From: Nocardia sp. NBC_00508 | GTDB taxonomy: Bacteria; Actinomycetota; Actinomycetes; Mycobacteriales; Mycobacteriaceae | Direction: 5' to 3' | DNA length: 64,000 nucleotides | Assembly: GCF_036346875.1 (NCBI RefSeq) | Contig: NZ_CP107852.1 | Coordinates: 4,960,001-5,024,000 of the forward strand | Shown here: piece after piece, positions 34,181 through 43,387 of the stretch | How the letters are laid out: each line of letters starts with the position of its first letter | Numbering within the stretch: position 1 is the stretch's first letter | Made by a program: the position numbers and the translations under genes | The notes under the pieces: model-generated | What the model was told of the DNA's origin: nothing | The model's database searches: none | The model's input: only the letters and a program-made list of their open reading frames with translations

Positions 34181-35737
34181 GTGGCGGAGCGGTTGCGTAC
34201 GCATCGCCATGAGACCCAGTTTCGGCGAGAGGATGCAGAGTTGTCGCAGTGGAGGGGCACATCGGTATCGTCGCGGCCGCCCCGGCCCGGTACACAGTCG
34301 TTCGGATCGCTGCGCTCGTTCGCCGCGGCGGCGGCGATCATCGTGCTCGTGCTCACCGGCTTCGCCTGGCACAGTGTCGATTCGCTGGTCGCCAACATCG
34401 AGCGCATCGGCGACCTCGGGCTCGGCGGCGGTCGCGACGGTGCGGTGGACATCCTGCTGGTCGGCGTGGACAGCCGGACCGACGCGCACGGCAATCCGCT
34501 GTCGGACCGCGAGCGCGCCATCCTGCACGCGGGCGACGAGTCCGGCACCAACACCGACACCATCGTGCTGCTGCGCGTGCCGAACGACGGGCGCTCCGCC
34601 ACCGCGATCTCCATTCCGCGCGACTCCTACGTCGACCTTCCCGGCCTCGGCATGGGCAAGATCAACTCCGCCTACGGCGTGACCAAGGCGGCCCAGTATG
34701 TGAAGTTGACCGAGCAGGGCGTCGCGGAGGCCGACGCGGAGCGGCAGTCCACCCAGGCGGGCAGGCAGGCGCTGATCAAGTCCGTGGCCAACCTCACCGG
34801 GCTCACCATCGACCACTACGCCGAGGTCAGCCTGCTCGGCTTCGTGCTGCTCACCGACGCCGTCGGCGGCGTCGAGGTGTGCTTGCGAAACGCCGTCGAC
34901 GAATGGATGTCCGGCGCTGATTTCCCCGCGGGCCCGCAGCGCCTGGATGGATCACGGGCGCTGAGTTTCGTCCGCCAGCGCCACAATCTGCCGCGCGGCG
35001 ACATCGATCGCATCGTGCGCCAGCAGGTGTTCATGGCCCAACTGGTGCAGCAGGTGCTCAGCGCGAAGACGCTCAGCAACCCGAGCACACTGCACAAGCT
35101 CAGCGCCGCGGTGGGACGGACGATCGTGGTGGACGACGGCTGGGACGCACTCGCGTTCCTGCAGCAGTTGAAGGACTTGTCCGGCGGGCAGGTGACGTTC
35201 GAGACCATTCCGGTCGCCGACCTGAACGGCGAGACCAGCGATGGCGAATCCGTGGTCAAGGTCGAGCCGAGGTCGGTCAAGACCTACATCGCCTCGCTGG
35301 TCGGCGAAGTGGAAACCACGACGCGAAAGCCCGAACTCGGTGCCGAACCCCCGAAGATGACCGTCAACGTCTACAACGCGGGCGGCGTCGGCGGACTCGC
35401 GGCGGAGGTGGCGCAAGCGCTGAGCGCCAAGGGATTCCGCCAAGGCGAGGTATCCAACTACATCGGAGGGCGCGCCACGAGCAGCCGGGTGCTCGCCGCG
35501 GACCCGTCGAGCCCGAAGGCTCAGGCGGTGGCCACGGCGCTCGGCGGGTTGTCGATCGTCGCGGATCCGGCGCTGTCCCCGGATTCGGTGAGCGTCGTGC
35601 TGGCAAGCGACTATTCTGGTCCGGGCTCGGCGGCCGGCCGGGTTTTCGACCTCTCCGGAACCTCGACCGCCGCCACACCCGTCCCACCCGCCCCACCGAT
35701 CGATGCAGGCCAGAACGGACCGAAATGCGTGAACTGA
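34181..35737 (+). CDS. LCP-family cell-wall ligase (LytR-CpsA-Psr)
   Basis: A membrane-anchored protein of up to 518 residues with one TM helix near residues 46-64. The LCP domain carries DILLVGVDSR, TDTIVLLRVP, ISIPRDSYVDLPG and RQRHNLPRGDIDRIVRQQ, the arginine/aspartate set that binds polyprenyl pyrophosphate. The C-terminal LytR_C domain (MTVNVYNAGGVGG) follows. LCP enzymes join arabinogalactan to peptidoglycan, fitting the adjacent linker genes. GTG 34181 is used; TTG 34241 has a better ribosome site (GAGAGGA) and may be the true start. Divergent from rmlD. Confidence 0.9.
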   Translation: MAERLRTHRHETQFRREDAELSQWRGTSVSSRPPRPGTQSFGSLRSFAAAAAIIVLVLTGFAWHSVDSLVANIERIGDLGLGGGRDGAVDILLVGVDSRTDAHGNPLSDRERAILHAGDESGTNTDTIVLLRVPNDGRSATAISIPRDSYVDLPGLGMGKINSAYGVTKAAQYVKLTEQGVAEADAERQSTQAGRQALIKSVANLTGLTIDHYAEVSLLGFVLLTDAVGGVEVCLRNAVDEWMSGADFPAGPQRLDGSRALSFVRQRHNLPRGDIDRIVRQQVFMAQLVQQVLSAKTLSNPSTLHKLSAAVGRTIVVDDGWDALAFLQQLKDLSGGQVTFETIPVADLNGETSDGESVVKVEPRSVKTYIASLVGEVETTTRKPELGAEPPKMTVNVYNAGGVGGLAAEVAQALSAKGFRQGEVSNYIGGRATSSRVLAADPSSPKAQAVATALGGLSIVADPALSPDSVSVVLASDYSGPGSAAGRVFDLSGTSTAATPVPPAPPIDAGQNGPKCVN

Positions 35738-35740
35738 ACC

Positions 35741-36463
35741 ATGCGTGACATCGACCAGGCACACACACTCACCGAAGCGATACTCGATCCGATCCTCGCC
35801 CGCGACCCGGCCGGTCCGCGCGTCACCTATTACGACGACGCGACCGGCGCGCGGATCGAATTGTCCGGCCTGACGCTGGCGAACTGGGCGGCCAAAACGG
35901 CCAACCTGATTCGCGACGAGTTCGGCCTGAGCCCGGGCGCCCGGGTCGCCGTGCTGCTGCCCGCGCACTGGCAGACCGCCGCGGTGCTGCTGGGCTGCTG
36001 GTGGGCGGGCACCGAGGTGGTGCTGCACCCCGACGAGGACGCCGACTTGGCCTTGGCGGCCCCCGATCGCCTCGACGACACCGACGGCGCCGGTGAGGTC
36101 GCGGCCCTGTCGCTGGACGCCATGGGCGCGCCGGTGCGTGATCTGCCGGTAGGGGTCACCGATTTCGCCACCTCGGTGCGCGTGCACGGTGATCAGTTCC
36201 TGCCCCGCGGCGCCGGTGTCGCGCTGGAGGGCATGCCGGTCGCCGAGGTGCTCGCCGAGGCGCGGAAGTCGGCCATGCGGCAAGGTTTCGCCGAGGGCGA
36301 CCGGGTGCTTTCCAGCACGCCGTGGGACACCCCGGCCGAGCTCATCGACGGCTATGTCGCAGTGCTCGCGGCGGGCTCCTCGCTGGTGCAGGTGGTCAAC
36401 CCCGACCCGGCGCTGCGCGACCGGCGCGTCGCTTCGGAACGGGTGACCACGCAGCGCGGGTAA
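35741..36463 (+). CDS. TIGR03089 family protein
   Basis: A 240-residue protein with the N-terminal portion of an acyl-adenylate enzyme: LTLANWAAKTANLIRDEFGLSPGARVAVLLPAHWQTAAVLLGCWWAG, without the AMP-binding loop or C-terminal domain. This truncated form is an actinobacterial family that follows the LCP gene in mycobacteria. It cannot catalyse full adenylation; the function is unknown. ATG 35741 lies 3 bases after the LCP stop, so they are co-translated. Confidence 0.82.
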   Translation: MRDIDQAHTLTEAILDPILARDPAGPRVTYYDDATGARIELSGLTLANWAAKTANLIRDEFGLSPGARVAVLLPAHWQTAAVLLGCWWAGTEVVLHPDEDADLALAAPDRLDDTDGAGEVAALSLDAMGAPVRDLPVGVTDFATSVRVHGDQFLPRGAGVALEGMPVAEVLAEARKSAMRQGFAEGDRVLSSTPWDTPAELIDGYVAVLAAGSSLVQVVNPDPALRDRRVASERVTTQRG

Positions 36464-36593
36464 GCCGGAACCCGGCCTCCCGACCCGCGCGGCGGCTCCT
36501 ACCGCGGTATATGCGCCGATCCGACCATGGGACGTTCCACAGATATGCGGACTTCCGTACGGTGGAGTCATCGCACAACGACGGGGTTGAACT

Positions 36594-37901
36594 ATGAAGC
36601 CACAGTATTGGTTCCGCTGGTTGTCGGTGCAGGGCGCGCCACGCCTCGCCCTGCGACTACAGGCCCGCCGTGGCGACCCGTTCGCCGAATTGATGGGCGG
36701 GCCGACCGGCTGGGACGACCCCTATCCGCTGATCGAGCAGTTGCGCGGGCAAGGCAGGCTGCTGCGCACCTCGATCGCGTGGGCGACCTTCGACCACGAG
36801 CTGTGCCGGTCCATCCTGCGCGACACCCGCTTCGGTGTGCGCACCACGGAAAGCTTCAACGTCCCCAAACCGATGCAGAAGCTCGCCGAGCGCTTCCCGC
36901 TGCCGCCGAACCCGGTCGAACCACCGTCGATGCTGGTGATCGATCCGCCGGAACACACGCTCATGCGCAAGCCGGTCGCTTCGGCGTTCACCCCGCGCGC
37001 CATCCGCAGGCTGCGCGACCGCGTCGAGACGGTCACCGAGGAACTGCTGAACGCGCTGTCCGCGGGCGGCCCGGCCGATCTGATCGAGTCGTTCGCCGCC
37101 CAGGTGCCCATCGCGATCATCTCCGAGATGCTCGGCTTCCCGGACGAGGACAAGGCGAGGTTCCTCGACTGGGGCGACCAGATGACGCCGTTGCTGGACA
37201 TCGGCATCCCATGGCGCGCGCACCGCAAGGCCATGCTGGCCATGGAGGTGATGAACGACTACCTCGACCAGCACATCGAACGGCTGCGCCGCGAGCCGGG
37301 CGAGGACATCCTCAGCAGCCTGGTCACCGCGGGCGAGCTGGACTCCTTCGCGCTGAAGGCCACCGCGAGCCTGCTCATGGGCGCGGGTTTCGAGACGACG
37401 GTCAACCTGATCGGCAACGGCGTCGCACAGCTGCTGGCGCATCCCGATCAGTTGGAGCGGTTGCGTGCCGAGCCGGAGCTGTGGCCCAACGCCGTCGAGG
37501 AGATCCTGCGCTTCGATTCGCCGGTGCAGACCACCGCGCGGACCGCGTTGACCGATGTCGAGGTCGACGGTGTCCTGGTGCGCAAGGACAGCACGGTGGT
37601 GCTCTCGCTGGCGGGCGCCAACCGCGACCCCGCGGTCTTCGCCGATCCCGGCCGGTTCGACGTCGGGCGCGGTAACGCCAAGGACCACCTGTCCTTCAGC
37701 AGCGGCGTGCACGTCTGCCTCGGTGCGAACCTGGCCAGGATGGAGGGCGTCTACGCGCTGCAGGCGCTGTTCGAGCGGTTCCCCGACCTGCGCCTGGACG
37801 GCGCGCCGAAGCGCCGCGAGCTGTTCACCCTGCACGGCTATGCGCGGATGCCGGTCCAGCTCGGCCGCCGGGCGCAGGCGCCGCAACCGTCGGCGGTGTG
37901 A
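36594..37901 (+). CDS. Cytochrome P450
   Basis: A 435-residue soluble P450. The heme thiolate is C375 in FSSGVHVCLG; the I-helix groove reads LLMGAGFETT (acid-x-Thr replaced by E-T-T), and the ExxR of helix K is EEILRF. It resembles the mycobacterial and rhodococcal class I P450s that use a ferredoxin; no redox partner is nearby. ATG 36594 is the only good start. The stop abuts the convergent response regulator. The substrate is unknown. Confidence 0.93.
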   Translation: MKPQYWFRWLSVQGAPRLALRLQARRGDPFAELMGGPTGWDDPYPLIEQLRGQGRLLRTSIAWATFDHELCRSILRDTRFGVRTTESFNVPKPMQKLAERFPLPPNPVEPPSMLVIDPPEHTLMRKPVASAFTPRAIRRLRDRVETVTEELLNALSAGGPADLIESFAAQVPIAIISEMLGFPDEDKARFLDWGDQMTPLLDIGIPWRAHRKAMLAMEVMNDYLDQHIERLRREPGEDILSSLVTAGELDSFALKATASLLMGAGFETTVNLIGNGVAQLLAHPDQLERLRAEPELWPNAVEEILRFDSPVQTTARTALTDVEVDGVLVRKDSTVVLSLAGANRDPAVFADPGRFDVGRGNAKDHLSFSSGVHVCLGANLARMEGVYALQALFERFPDLRLDGAPKRRELFTLHGYARMPVQLGRRAQAPQPSAV

Positions 37902-38603
37902 TCAGCCGGTGCTCTTCCAGACGTAGCGGGTCTTCGGACGACCTGCTCTGCCGTAGTCCGAGCGCCGGAGGACCAGCCCGTCGTCGGCCAGTTTCTCCAG
38001 GTAGCGCCACGCGGTGATGCGGGAGACCCCGATCGCGGTCGCGGTATCCGCGGCCGTCACGCCCTCGCCCTCGGCCGCGCGAACAGTGCGGGAGATCTCG
38101 TCGAGCGTCTGCGGCGCGACGCCCTTGGGAGTCGCGGCGCGCTGGTCGGTGGTGCGCAGCGCGCTCAGCGCGCGGTCGATGTCGTGCTGGGAGATGGCGC
38201 TCTCACCCGCGGGCAGCGCGGTACGGAACTCGCGGTAGCGGTCCAGCTTGTCGCGGAACGCGGCGAACGTGAACGGCTTCAGCAGATACAGCACGACGCC
38301 GTGCGACACGGCGCTGCGCACCATGGCGAGGTCGCGCGCGGAGGTGATCGCGATGACGTCCGGGCGCGGCGCCAGCCCGGTCAGCGCGGCGGCGACATCC
38401 AGGCCGCTCGCGTCCGGTAAGCCGATGTCCATCAGCACCAAGTCGATCGGAACGCCCTCGGCCGCGGCGTCGGCCGCCGCGCGCATCGCCTCGCGTCCGG
38501 TATGGGCGACGCCGACGGGCGTGAAACCGGCGATGCGCTCCACGTAGGCGCGGTGCGCCTCGGCGATCAGCGGCTCGTCCTCGACGATCAGCACACGGAT
38601 CAT
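37902..38603 (-). CDS. Response regulator of CitB/DcuR type
   Basis: A 233-residue regulator. The receiver domain has VEDEPLIAE, phospho-acceptor Asp in LVLMDIGLPD, and K in LLKPF. The output is a C-terminal winged helix (GVTAADTATAIGVSRITAWRYLEKL). With the adjacent CitA/DcuS-type kinase it should respond to citrate or C4-dicarboxylates and control the divergent dctA. ATG 38603 overlaps the kinase stop (ATGA) and has AGGGAG upstream. Confidence 0.93.
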   Translation of the reverse strand: MIRVLIVEDEPLIAEAHRAYVERIAGFTPVGVAHTGREAMRAAADAAAEGVPIDLVLMDIGLPDASGLDVAAALTGLAPRPDVIAITSARDLAMVRSAVSHGVVLYLLKPFTFAAFRDKLDRYREFRTALPAGESAISQHDIDRALSALRTTDQRAATPKGVAPQTLDEISRTVRAAEGEGVTAADTATAIGVSRITAWRYLEKLADDGLVLRRSDYGRAGRPKTRYVWKSTG

Positions 38604-40186
38604 CGTGCTCCCTTTCGTGGAATCGTCACGGTCACCGCGCTTTCGGGATCCCGTTGGGTGCGGATGGTTCCGCCGTGGCGGGCCACCAGCCGGTGGACCA
38701 GTGCGAGACCCAGCCCGTGATGGTCGGCTTTGGTCGAATAGCCGCGTTGCGACGCACGCGCGAACATCTCCGCCGACATCCCCTGCCCGCTGTCGGCGAC
38801 CCGGACGACCAGCGTCGACGTGCCGTGCCCCGCCCCGGCTTCCGCGTCCACCTCCTGATGTCGCAGGGTGACTTCCACCCAGCCGGCCGGGCTGTCCGCC
38901 GCGGCGTCGATCGCGTTGTCGACGAGATTGCCGACCAAGGTGACGGTTTCGTGCGGCGACAGCGGGTCCACGGAGTCCAGGGCGGTCTCGTCGGTGATGG
39001 TCAGCTCGATGCCGCGTTCGGCCGCCTGGTTCACCTTGCCGAGCAGCAGCGCGGCGAGCGCGGGCGCGCCGACCGCCGCGAACAGCCGATCGATGAGCGC
39101 CTGGGACATCTGCAGCTCCGAGGTGGCGAACTCGACGGCCTCCTGATGGCGGCCCAGTTCGACCATGGTGACCACCGTGTGCAGCCGGTTCGCGGACTCG
39201 TGCGCCTGTGCCTGCAACGATTCCGCGAAGCTGCGCACGGAATCGAGTTCGCCCATCACCGCCTGCAATTCGGTGTGGTCGCGAATCGTCATCACCGTGC
39301 CGATCGGGCGGCCCTCCCACTCCACGGTGTCCTGGTTGACCAGCAGGATCCGCTCGGTGGTCACGTGCATCTCGTCGCGAACGGTACCCCCGCTCATCCG
39401 CCGCAGTGACAGCGGCAGGTCGCTGCGCCGCACCGGACCGGTCGGCAGGTCGAGCAGTCGGCGCGCCTCGTCATTGACCACCTCGGCTTTCTCGCCGGAT
39501 GGCCCGAACACCACCAAGCCCTCCCGGACCGAGTGGAGCACGGCGTCATGGTGCTCGTACATCACGCGCAGTTCGTCGGGCGCGAGCCCGTGGGTCTGCC
39601 GCCGCAGCCTGCGGCTCAGCAGGAACGATCCGGCCGCCGCGACCAGCAGGCCCGCGCTCGCGACGCCGAGGATCACCGGGAGCTGAGTGGCGACCTGGTC
39701 GCCGATCTTCGCACGGGTCACCCCTACGGCGACCAGAGCGACGACTCTGCCGTCGTCGTAGACCGGAGTGACCGCTCGGATGGAGGGACCGAGGCTGCCG
39801 GTGTAGGTCTCGGTGAACGTCTCGCCCGCCAGCGCGCGATCGATGTTGCCGCTGAACGGCAGCCCGATCATGGCCGGGTTGGTGTGCGTGTAGCGGGTCC
39901 GATCCGGCGCCATGACCACGATGAAGTCCATGCCGGTCTCGAGCCGGATCTCCTCGGCCACCGGCTGTAGCAGCGCCGCCGGATCGTCGGAGCGAACGGA
40001 GGCGATGGTGAAGGGCGAGTCGGCCACGCTCACCGCGACGTCGGTGACCTCACGGGTGGTGATGAGGTCGCTGTCGCGCCTCGCGTCCAGGACCGCGAGC
40101 AGCGCGCCGAGCACGACCATCACCGCGAGCACGATCAGCTGGAAGACGAATGCCTGACCGGCGAGCGAGAGCCGAATGCGTCTCAC
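38600..40186 (-). CDS. Sensor histidine kinase of CitA/DcuS type
   Basis: A 528-residue membrane sensor. One TM near the N-terminus, an extracytoplasmic PDC-like sensor ending with ATPVYDDGR-like strands, a second TM (PVILGVASAGLLVAAAGSFLL), a PAS domain, then a phospho-acceptor region reading QAHESANRLHTVVTMVELG and a HATPase domain with NLVDNAIDAA and GLGLALV. DcuS-type kinases sense dicarboxylates or citrate. GTG 40186 is preferred because GGAGG lies 8 bases upstream; GTG 40201 would add five residues. Divergent from dctA. Confidence 0.9.
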   Translation of the reverse strand: MRRIRLSLAGQAFVFQLIVLAVMVVLGALLAVLDARRDSDLITTREVTDVAVSVADSPFTIASVRSDDPAALLQPVAEEIRLETGMDFIVVMAPDRTRYTHTNPAMIGLPFSGNIDRALAGETFTETYTGSLGPSIRAVTPVYDDGRVVALVAVGVTRAKIGDQVATQLPVILGVASAGLLVAAAGSFLLSRRLRRQTHGLAPDELRVMYEHHDAVLHSVREGLVVFGPSGEKAEVVNDEARRLLDLPTGPVRRSDLPLSLRRMSGGTVRDEMHVTTERILLVNQDTVEWEGRPIGTVMTIRDHTELQAVMGELDSVRSFAESLQAQAHESANRLHTVVTMVELGRHQEAVEFATSELQMSQALIDRLFAAVGAPALAALLLGKVNQAAERGIELTITDETALDSVDPLSPHETVTLVGNLVDNAIDAAADSPAGWVEVTLRHQEVDAEAGAGHGTSTLVVRVADSGQGMSAEMFARASQRGYSTKADHHGLGLALVHRLVARHGGTIRTQRDPESAVTVTIPRKGAR

Positions 40187-40221
40187 AAGCGCGTCCTCCA
40201 CTGAAAGTAATGCACCAAACA

Positions 40222-40235
40222 GTGACCGGAGTCAC
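40222..40235. promoter_or_regulatory. Palindrome between kinase and dctA
   Basis: GTGAC, 4 bases, GTCAC in the 107-base space between the divergent sensor kinase and dctA. It may be a binding site of the response regulator. Confidence 0.4.
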
Positions 40236-40308
40236 CCGGCCGACCATCATTCTGCCTGGGGGGCGTGAGCCACCTCACTTCGGTACCTCTCGAAGGGAAA
40301 CCCTCGCC

Positions 40309-41673
40309 ATGAGCGACTCGACTCGAACGCGGCAAGACCGCACCCATTGGCTGTATCTGGCCGTGATCGTCGCGGTGGTCGCCGGCGTCCTAGTCGGCTG
40401 GCTGGCGCCCGGCGTCGCGCAGTCGTTCGCCCCGCTCGGGACCATCTTCGTCAATCTCATCAAGATGATGATCGCTCCCGTCATCTTCTGCACCATCGTG
40501 CTCGGGATCGGCTCGGTGCGCGCGGCGGCCACGGTCGGCAAGGTCGGCGGCCTGGCGATCGGCTACTTCCTGATCATGTCGACCATCGCGCTCGGGATCG
40601 GCCTGGTGGTCGGCAACCTGTTGCAGCCGGGCACCGGGCTGAATATCGCCAAGTCGACCAATGCCGGTCACGATCTGGCCGACAAGGCACACAGCGCGGG
40701 CGGCACCTGGGACTTCATCCAGAACATCGTCCCTTCCACGCTGCTGTCCTCGCTCACCACGGGCAACGTCCTGCAGGCACTGTTCGTCGCCCTGCTGGTC
40801 GGTTTCGCGGTGCAGGCCATGGGCACGGCAGGCGAGCCGATCGTGCGCGGCGTGGCCCTGTTGCAGAAGCTGGTGTTCCGCATCCTGGTGATGATCCTGT
40901 GGCTGGCGCCGGTCGGCGCGTTCGGCGCGATCGCGAACGTGGTCGGCAAGACCGGCCTGGACGCGGTGGTGAAGCTGGGCACGCTGATGATCGCGTTCTA
41001 CCTGACCTGCCTGGTGTTCGTCTTCGGTGTGCTGGGCGTGCTGCTGTGGGCGGTCTCGCGGGTGTCGATCTTCAAGCTGGTTCGCTACCTGGCGCGGGAG
41101 TATCTGCTGATCGTCGCGACGTCGTCCTCGGAATCCGCCCTGCCGCGTTTGATCGCGAAAATGGATCATCTGGGTGTCGAGCGCACCACCGTGGGTGTGG
41201 TTGTGCCGACCGGGTATTCGTTCAACCTGGACGGCACCGCCATCTACCTGACCATGGCGTCGCTGTTCATCGCCGAGGCGATGGGCAAGCCGCTGTCCAT
41301 CGGCGAGCAGGTCGGCTTGCTGTTGTTCATGATCGTCGCGTCCAAGGGCGCGGCGGGCGTCACCGGCGCGGGTCTGGCCACGCTGGCCGGCGGATTGCAG
41401 AGCCACCGGCCCGAACTCCTCGACGGCGTCGGCGTGATCGTCGGCATCGACCGCTTCATGTCCGAGGCGCGGGCGCTGACCAACTTCTCCGGCAACGCGG
41501 CCGCCACCGTGCTGATCGGCACCTGGACCAAGACCGTCGACGTGGACCAGGTCCGCGCGGTGCTCGATCGCAAACTCCCCTTCGACGAGCGGACCATGGT
41601 CGACGACGACCACGGGACGCCGGGCGCACCGCTGACGCAGGAAGCCGAGGCCATAGACCTGGTCAAGGCCTGA
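40309..41673 (+). CDS. dctA: C4-dicarboxylate:cation symporter
   Basis: A 454-residue DAACS-family transporter with about eight TM helices and two reentrant loops. The serine-rich loop SSSESALPRLIAKM and the conserved NLDGTAIY and GIDRFMSEARALTNFSGNAAAT segments are clear. It takes up succinate, malate and fumarate with protons or sodium. ATG 40309 has GAAGGGA upstream. Its divergent neighbours, the kinase and the regulator, should induce it. A strong hairpin follows the stop. Confidence 0.93.
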   Translation: MSDSTRTRQDRTHWLYLAVIVAVVAGVLVGWLAPGVAQSFAPLGTIFVNLIKMMIAPVIFCTIVLGIGSVRAAATVGKVGGLAIGYFLIMSTIALGIGLVVGNLLQPGTGLNIAKSTNAGHDLADKAHSAGGTWDFIQNIVPSTLLSSLTTGNVLQALFVALLVGFAVQAMGTAGEPIVRGVALLQKLVFRILVMILWLAPVGAFGAIANVVGKTGLDAVVKLGTLMIAFYLTCLVFVFGVLGVLLWAVSRVSIFKLVRYLAREYLLIVATSSSESALPRLIAKMDHLGVERTTVGVVVPTGYSFNLDGTAIYLTMASLFIAEAMGKPLSIGEQVGLLLFMIVASKGAAGVTGAGLATLAGGLQSHRPELLDGVGVIVGIDRFMSEARALTNFSGNAAATVLIGTWTKTVDVDQVRAVLDRKLPFDERTMVDDDHGTPGAPLTQEAEAIDLVKA

Positions 41674-41687
41674 CGGCGCGGTGAACG

Positions 41688-41720
41688 ACGAAGGGCCCGC
41701 AGGATCTGCGGGCCCTTCGT
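41688..41720. terminator. Bidirectional hairpin terminator
   Basis: A perfect 14-base inverted repeat (41688-41701 and 41707-41720), 5-base loop, between dctA and the convergent DUF4287 gene. The arms end in ACGAAGG and CCTTCGT, giving short A/T runs on both sides. It can serve both genes. Confidence 0.8.
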
Positions 41721-41730
41721 GGCGTCCGGG

Positions 41731-41946
41731 TCAGGCCGCCCACTTCTCCGGGTGCAGGTGGTGCTGGGTGAGGGCGGTGGCGTGGCCGTGCCCGAAACTG
41801 TGCTCGGTCTTCAGCCACTCGACGAGTTCCTTGTGCGAGGTCAATCCGGTGTCGCGCATGGCGGCCTTCCACTCGTCGATGGCGCGGCCGTACTTGGCCT
41901 CGATCGAGGGAAAGTAGGACGCGGGGCCGTGCGGCTTGGTCGCCAT
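41731..41946 (-). CDS. DUF4287 small protein
   Basis: A 71-residue protein matching DUF4287: the start KPHGPASYFPSIEAKYGRAIDEW, then a HKELVEWLKTEHSFGHGHATAL segment. Family members are uncharacterised cytoplasmic proteins, common in actinobacteria. ATG 41946 has AAGGAG seven bases upstream. It stands alone; the dctA terminator follows it on the other side. Confidence 0.85.
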   Translation of the reverse strand: MATKPHGPASYFPSIEAKYGRAIDEWKAAMRDTGLTSHKELVEWLKTEHSFGHGHATALTQHHLHPEKWAA

Positions 41947-42088
41947 GGTCGATCTCCTTGCTCGTCGTGCGTTCGATGGTGATGACGGGGCGATCGTCGG
42001 CAACTCATCGGCGAGGCGGCGGATGTGATGCAGATCGCTGTGGAGCCGGATCCAGCTGGGGTGCGGTCGGATTCGGCGGCCGTTCGTG

Positions 42089-42520
42089 TCACGCGGTCGC
42101 GGCTATGCCGATGGCATCGGCCTCGCGCCGGTTCCGCAGGCCGTGCTCGCGGATGAGCAGCGCACCGGTCAGTGCGACCAGAGCGGCGGTCAGGCCGTGG
42201 ATGCCGAACGCGGCTGCGGCGGAACCGTTCCAGCTCAGCACGGTGAGCATGTCGCCGGTCGGCACGAGGGAGACGACCAAGGTCACGATGCCGAGCGCGT
42301 ACCGCTGCTTCAGGGCGAGCAGGACCAGGATCAGGAGGCCGAGGACGGTGTCGCGCACGCCTTTCAGGTTCATGAACGCCGCCGCGTCACCGTCCGGCCA
42401 GGCGGGAAGGCCGAAGCCGGGAGCGATGGTGTCGGGGGCGACCAGGTAGCTGATTCCGATGTAGAGGATGAACGCGGCGCCGATCAGGGACAGGACGGTG
42501 GCGATGCGGGAGAGGTTCAT
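42089..42520 (-). CDS. DUF4267 membrane protein
   Basis: A 143-residue protein with four hydrophobic helices. The DUF4267 hallmark NLKGVRDTVLGLLILVLL is present, after the first helix ending ISYLVAP. The function of the family is unknown. It is divergent from a TetR gene whose operators lie directly in front of both genes, so it is probably its target. ATG 42520 has GGAG (aggagtaccgcc) upstream. Confidence 0.85.
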   Translation of the reverse strand: MNLSRIATVLSLIGAAFILYIGISYLVAPDTIAPGFGLPAWPDGDAAAFMNLKGVRDTVLGLLILVLLALKQRYALGIVTLVVSLVPTGDMLTVLSWNGSAAAAFGIHGLTAALVALTGALLIREHGLRNRREADAIGIAATA

Positions 42521-42555
42521 GGCGGTACTCCTGGGTGGCTATCTCTGCTCTGAAA

Positions 42556-42620
42556 TCTAGCGCTGCTAGATATGATAGCGAGATTAATCGAGCTTCGATA
42601 GATTGTCTAGCGACGCTAGA
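42556..42620. promoter_or_regulatory. Paired TetR operators
   Basis: Two copies of TCTAGC-N3-GCTAGA at 42556-42570 and 42606-42620, exactly 50 bases apart, between DUF4267 and the TetR gene. The first has perfect 7-base arms once the flanking A and T are counted. These are very likely the binding sites of the TetR protein. Confidence 0.85.
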
Positions 42621-42629
42621 ATTGCTGTC

Positions 42630-43214
42630 ATGACCACCCAGACGCGCAAAGAACGAGAGCGGGCCGAGCGCAGGCAGCGCATCGTGGACACCGCACGCGA
42701 GCTCGCCGAAGCGCAGGGTTGGGAGTCGGTGACGGTGCGCCGTCTCGCCGAACGGATCGAATACAGCCAGCCCGTGCTCTACAGCCACTTCGTGGGCAAG
42801 TCGGCGATCGTCTCGGCAGTCGCGGTGCAGGGATTCGCCGAACTGACCACAGTCGTACGGCAGGCGCACGCCGAGGCCACCGGCGACGCCGACCGGCTGC
42901 GCCGGGTCGCGCGGGCCTACCTGGAATTCGCCGCCGCCAACCCGGCGCTCTACGACGCGATGTTCCTCATGAGCACCGACCTCACCTTCGGACTGGAGGC
43001 CCCCCTGCCGCTGCGCGAGGGGTTCGCCGAGCTGGAAGCCATGTTCCGCCCGTTGGTCGACGATCCGGACCTCGGCGCCCGCACCGAGGTCGCCTGGAGC
43101 ACCCTGCACGGCCTGGCCACGCTCGAACGCGGCGGCCGCCTACGTCCCGAGCTGCGCGACCAGCGATTGGACCTGCTGGTGGCGGAGTGGCTCGCCGCTG
43201 TCGGCGCGGACTAG
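42630..43214 (+). CDS. TetR-family regulator
   Basis: A 194-residue regulator with a classic helix-turn-helix (VRRLAERIEYSQPVLYSHFVGKSAIV). The C-terminal domain resembles those with a WHG-type motif (AWSTLHGLATLERGG). It should repress itself and the DUF4267 gene through the paired palindromes upstream. ATG 42630 is 9 bases after the second operator, so bound repressor would block a near-leaderless transcript. Confidence 0.92.
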   Translation: MTTQTRKERERAERRQRIVDTARELAEAQGWESVTVRRLAERIEYSQPVLYSHFVGKSAIVSAVAVQGFAELTTVVRQAHAEATGDADRLRRVARAYLEFAAANPALYDAMFLMSTDLTFGLEAPLPLREGFAELEAMFRPLVDDPDLGARTEVAWSTLHGLATLERGGRLRPELRDQRLDLLVAEWLAAVGAD

Positions 43215-43387
43215 CAGGCGGCGTCGGTGTTCGAGCCTTTCGTCGACGAGCGCGAGGTTCCGGAGCGGACTGCGAGTCCGGCCACGCTCGAATGGGCGTG
43301 CGCGACCGGAGTTGCATGACCAGTGCTCAGGCCTACTGGTCGGCGCGGGGCCCGAGTCGTGGTGTCGGTCGCCGGTAGCGTGGGGTC

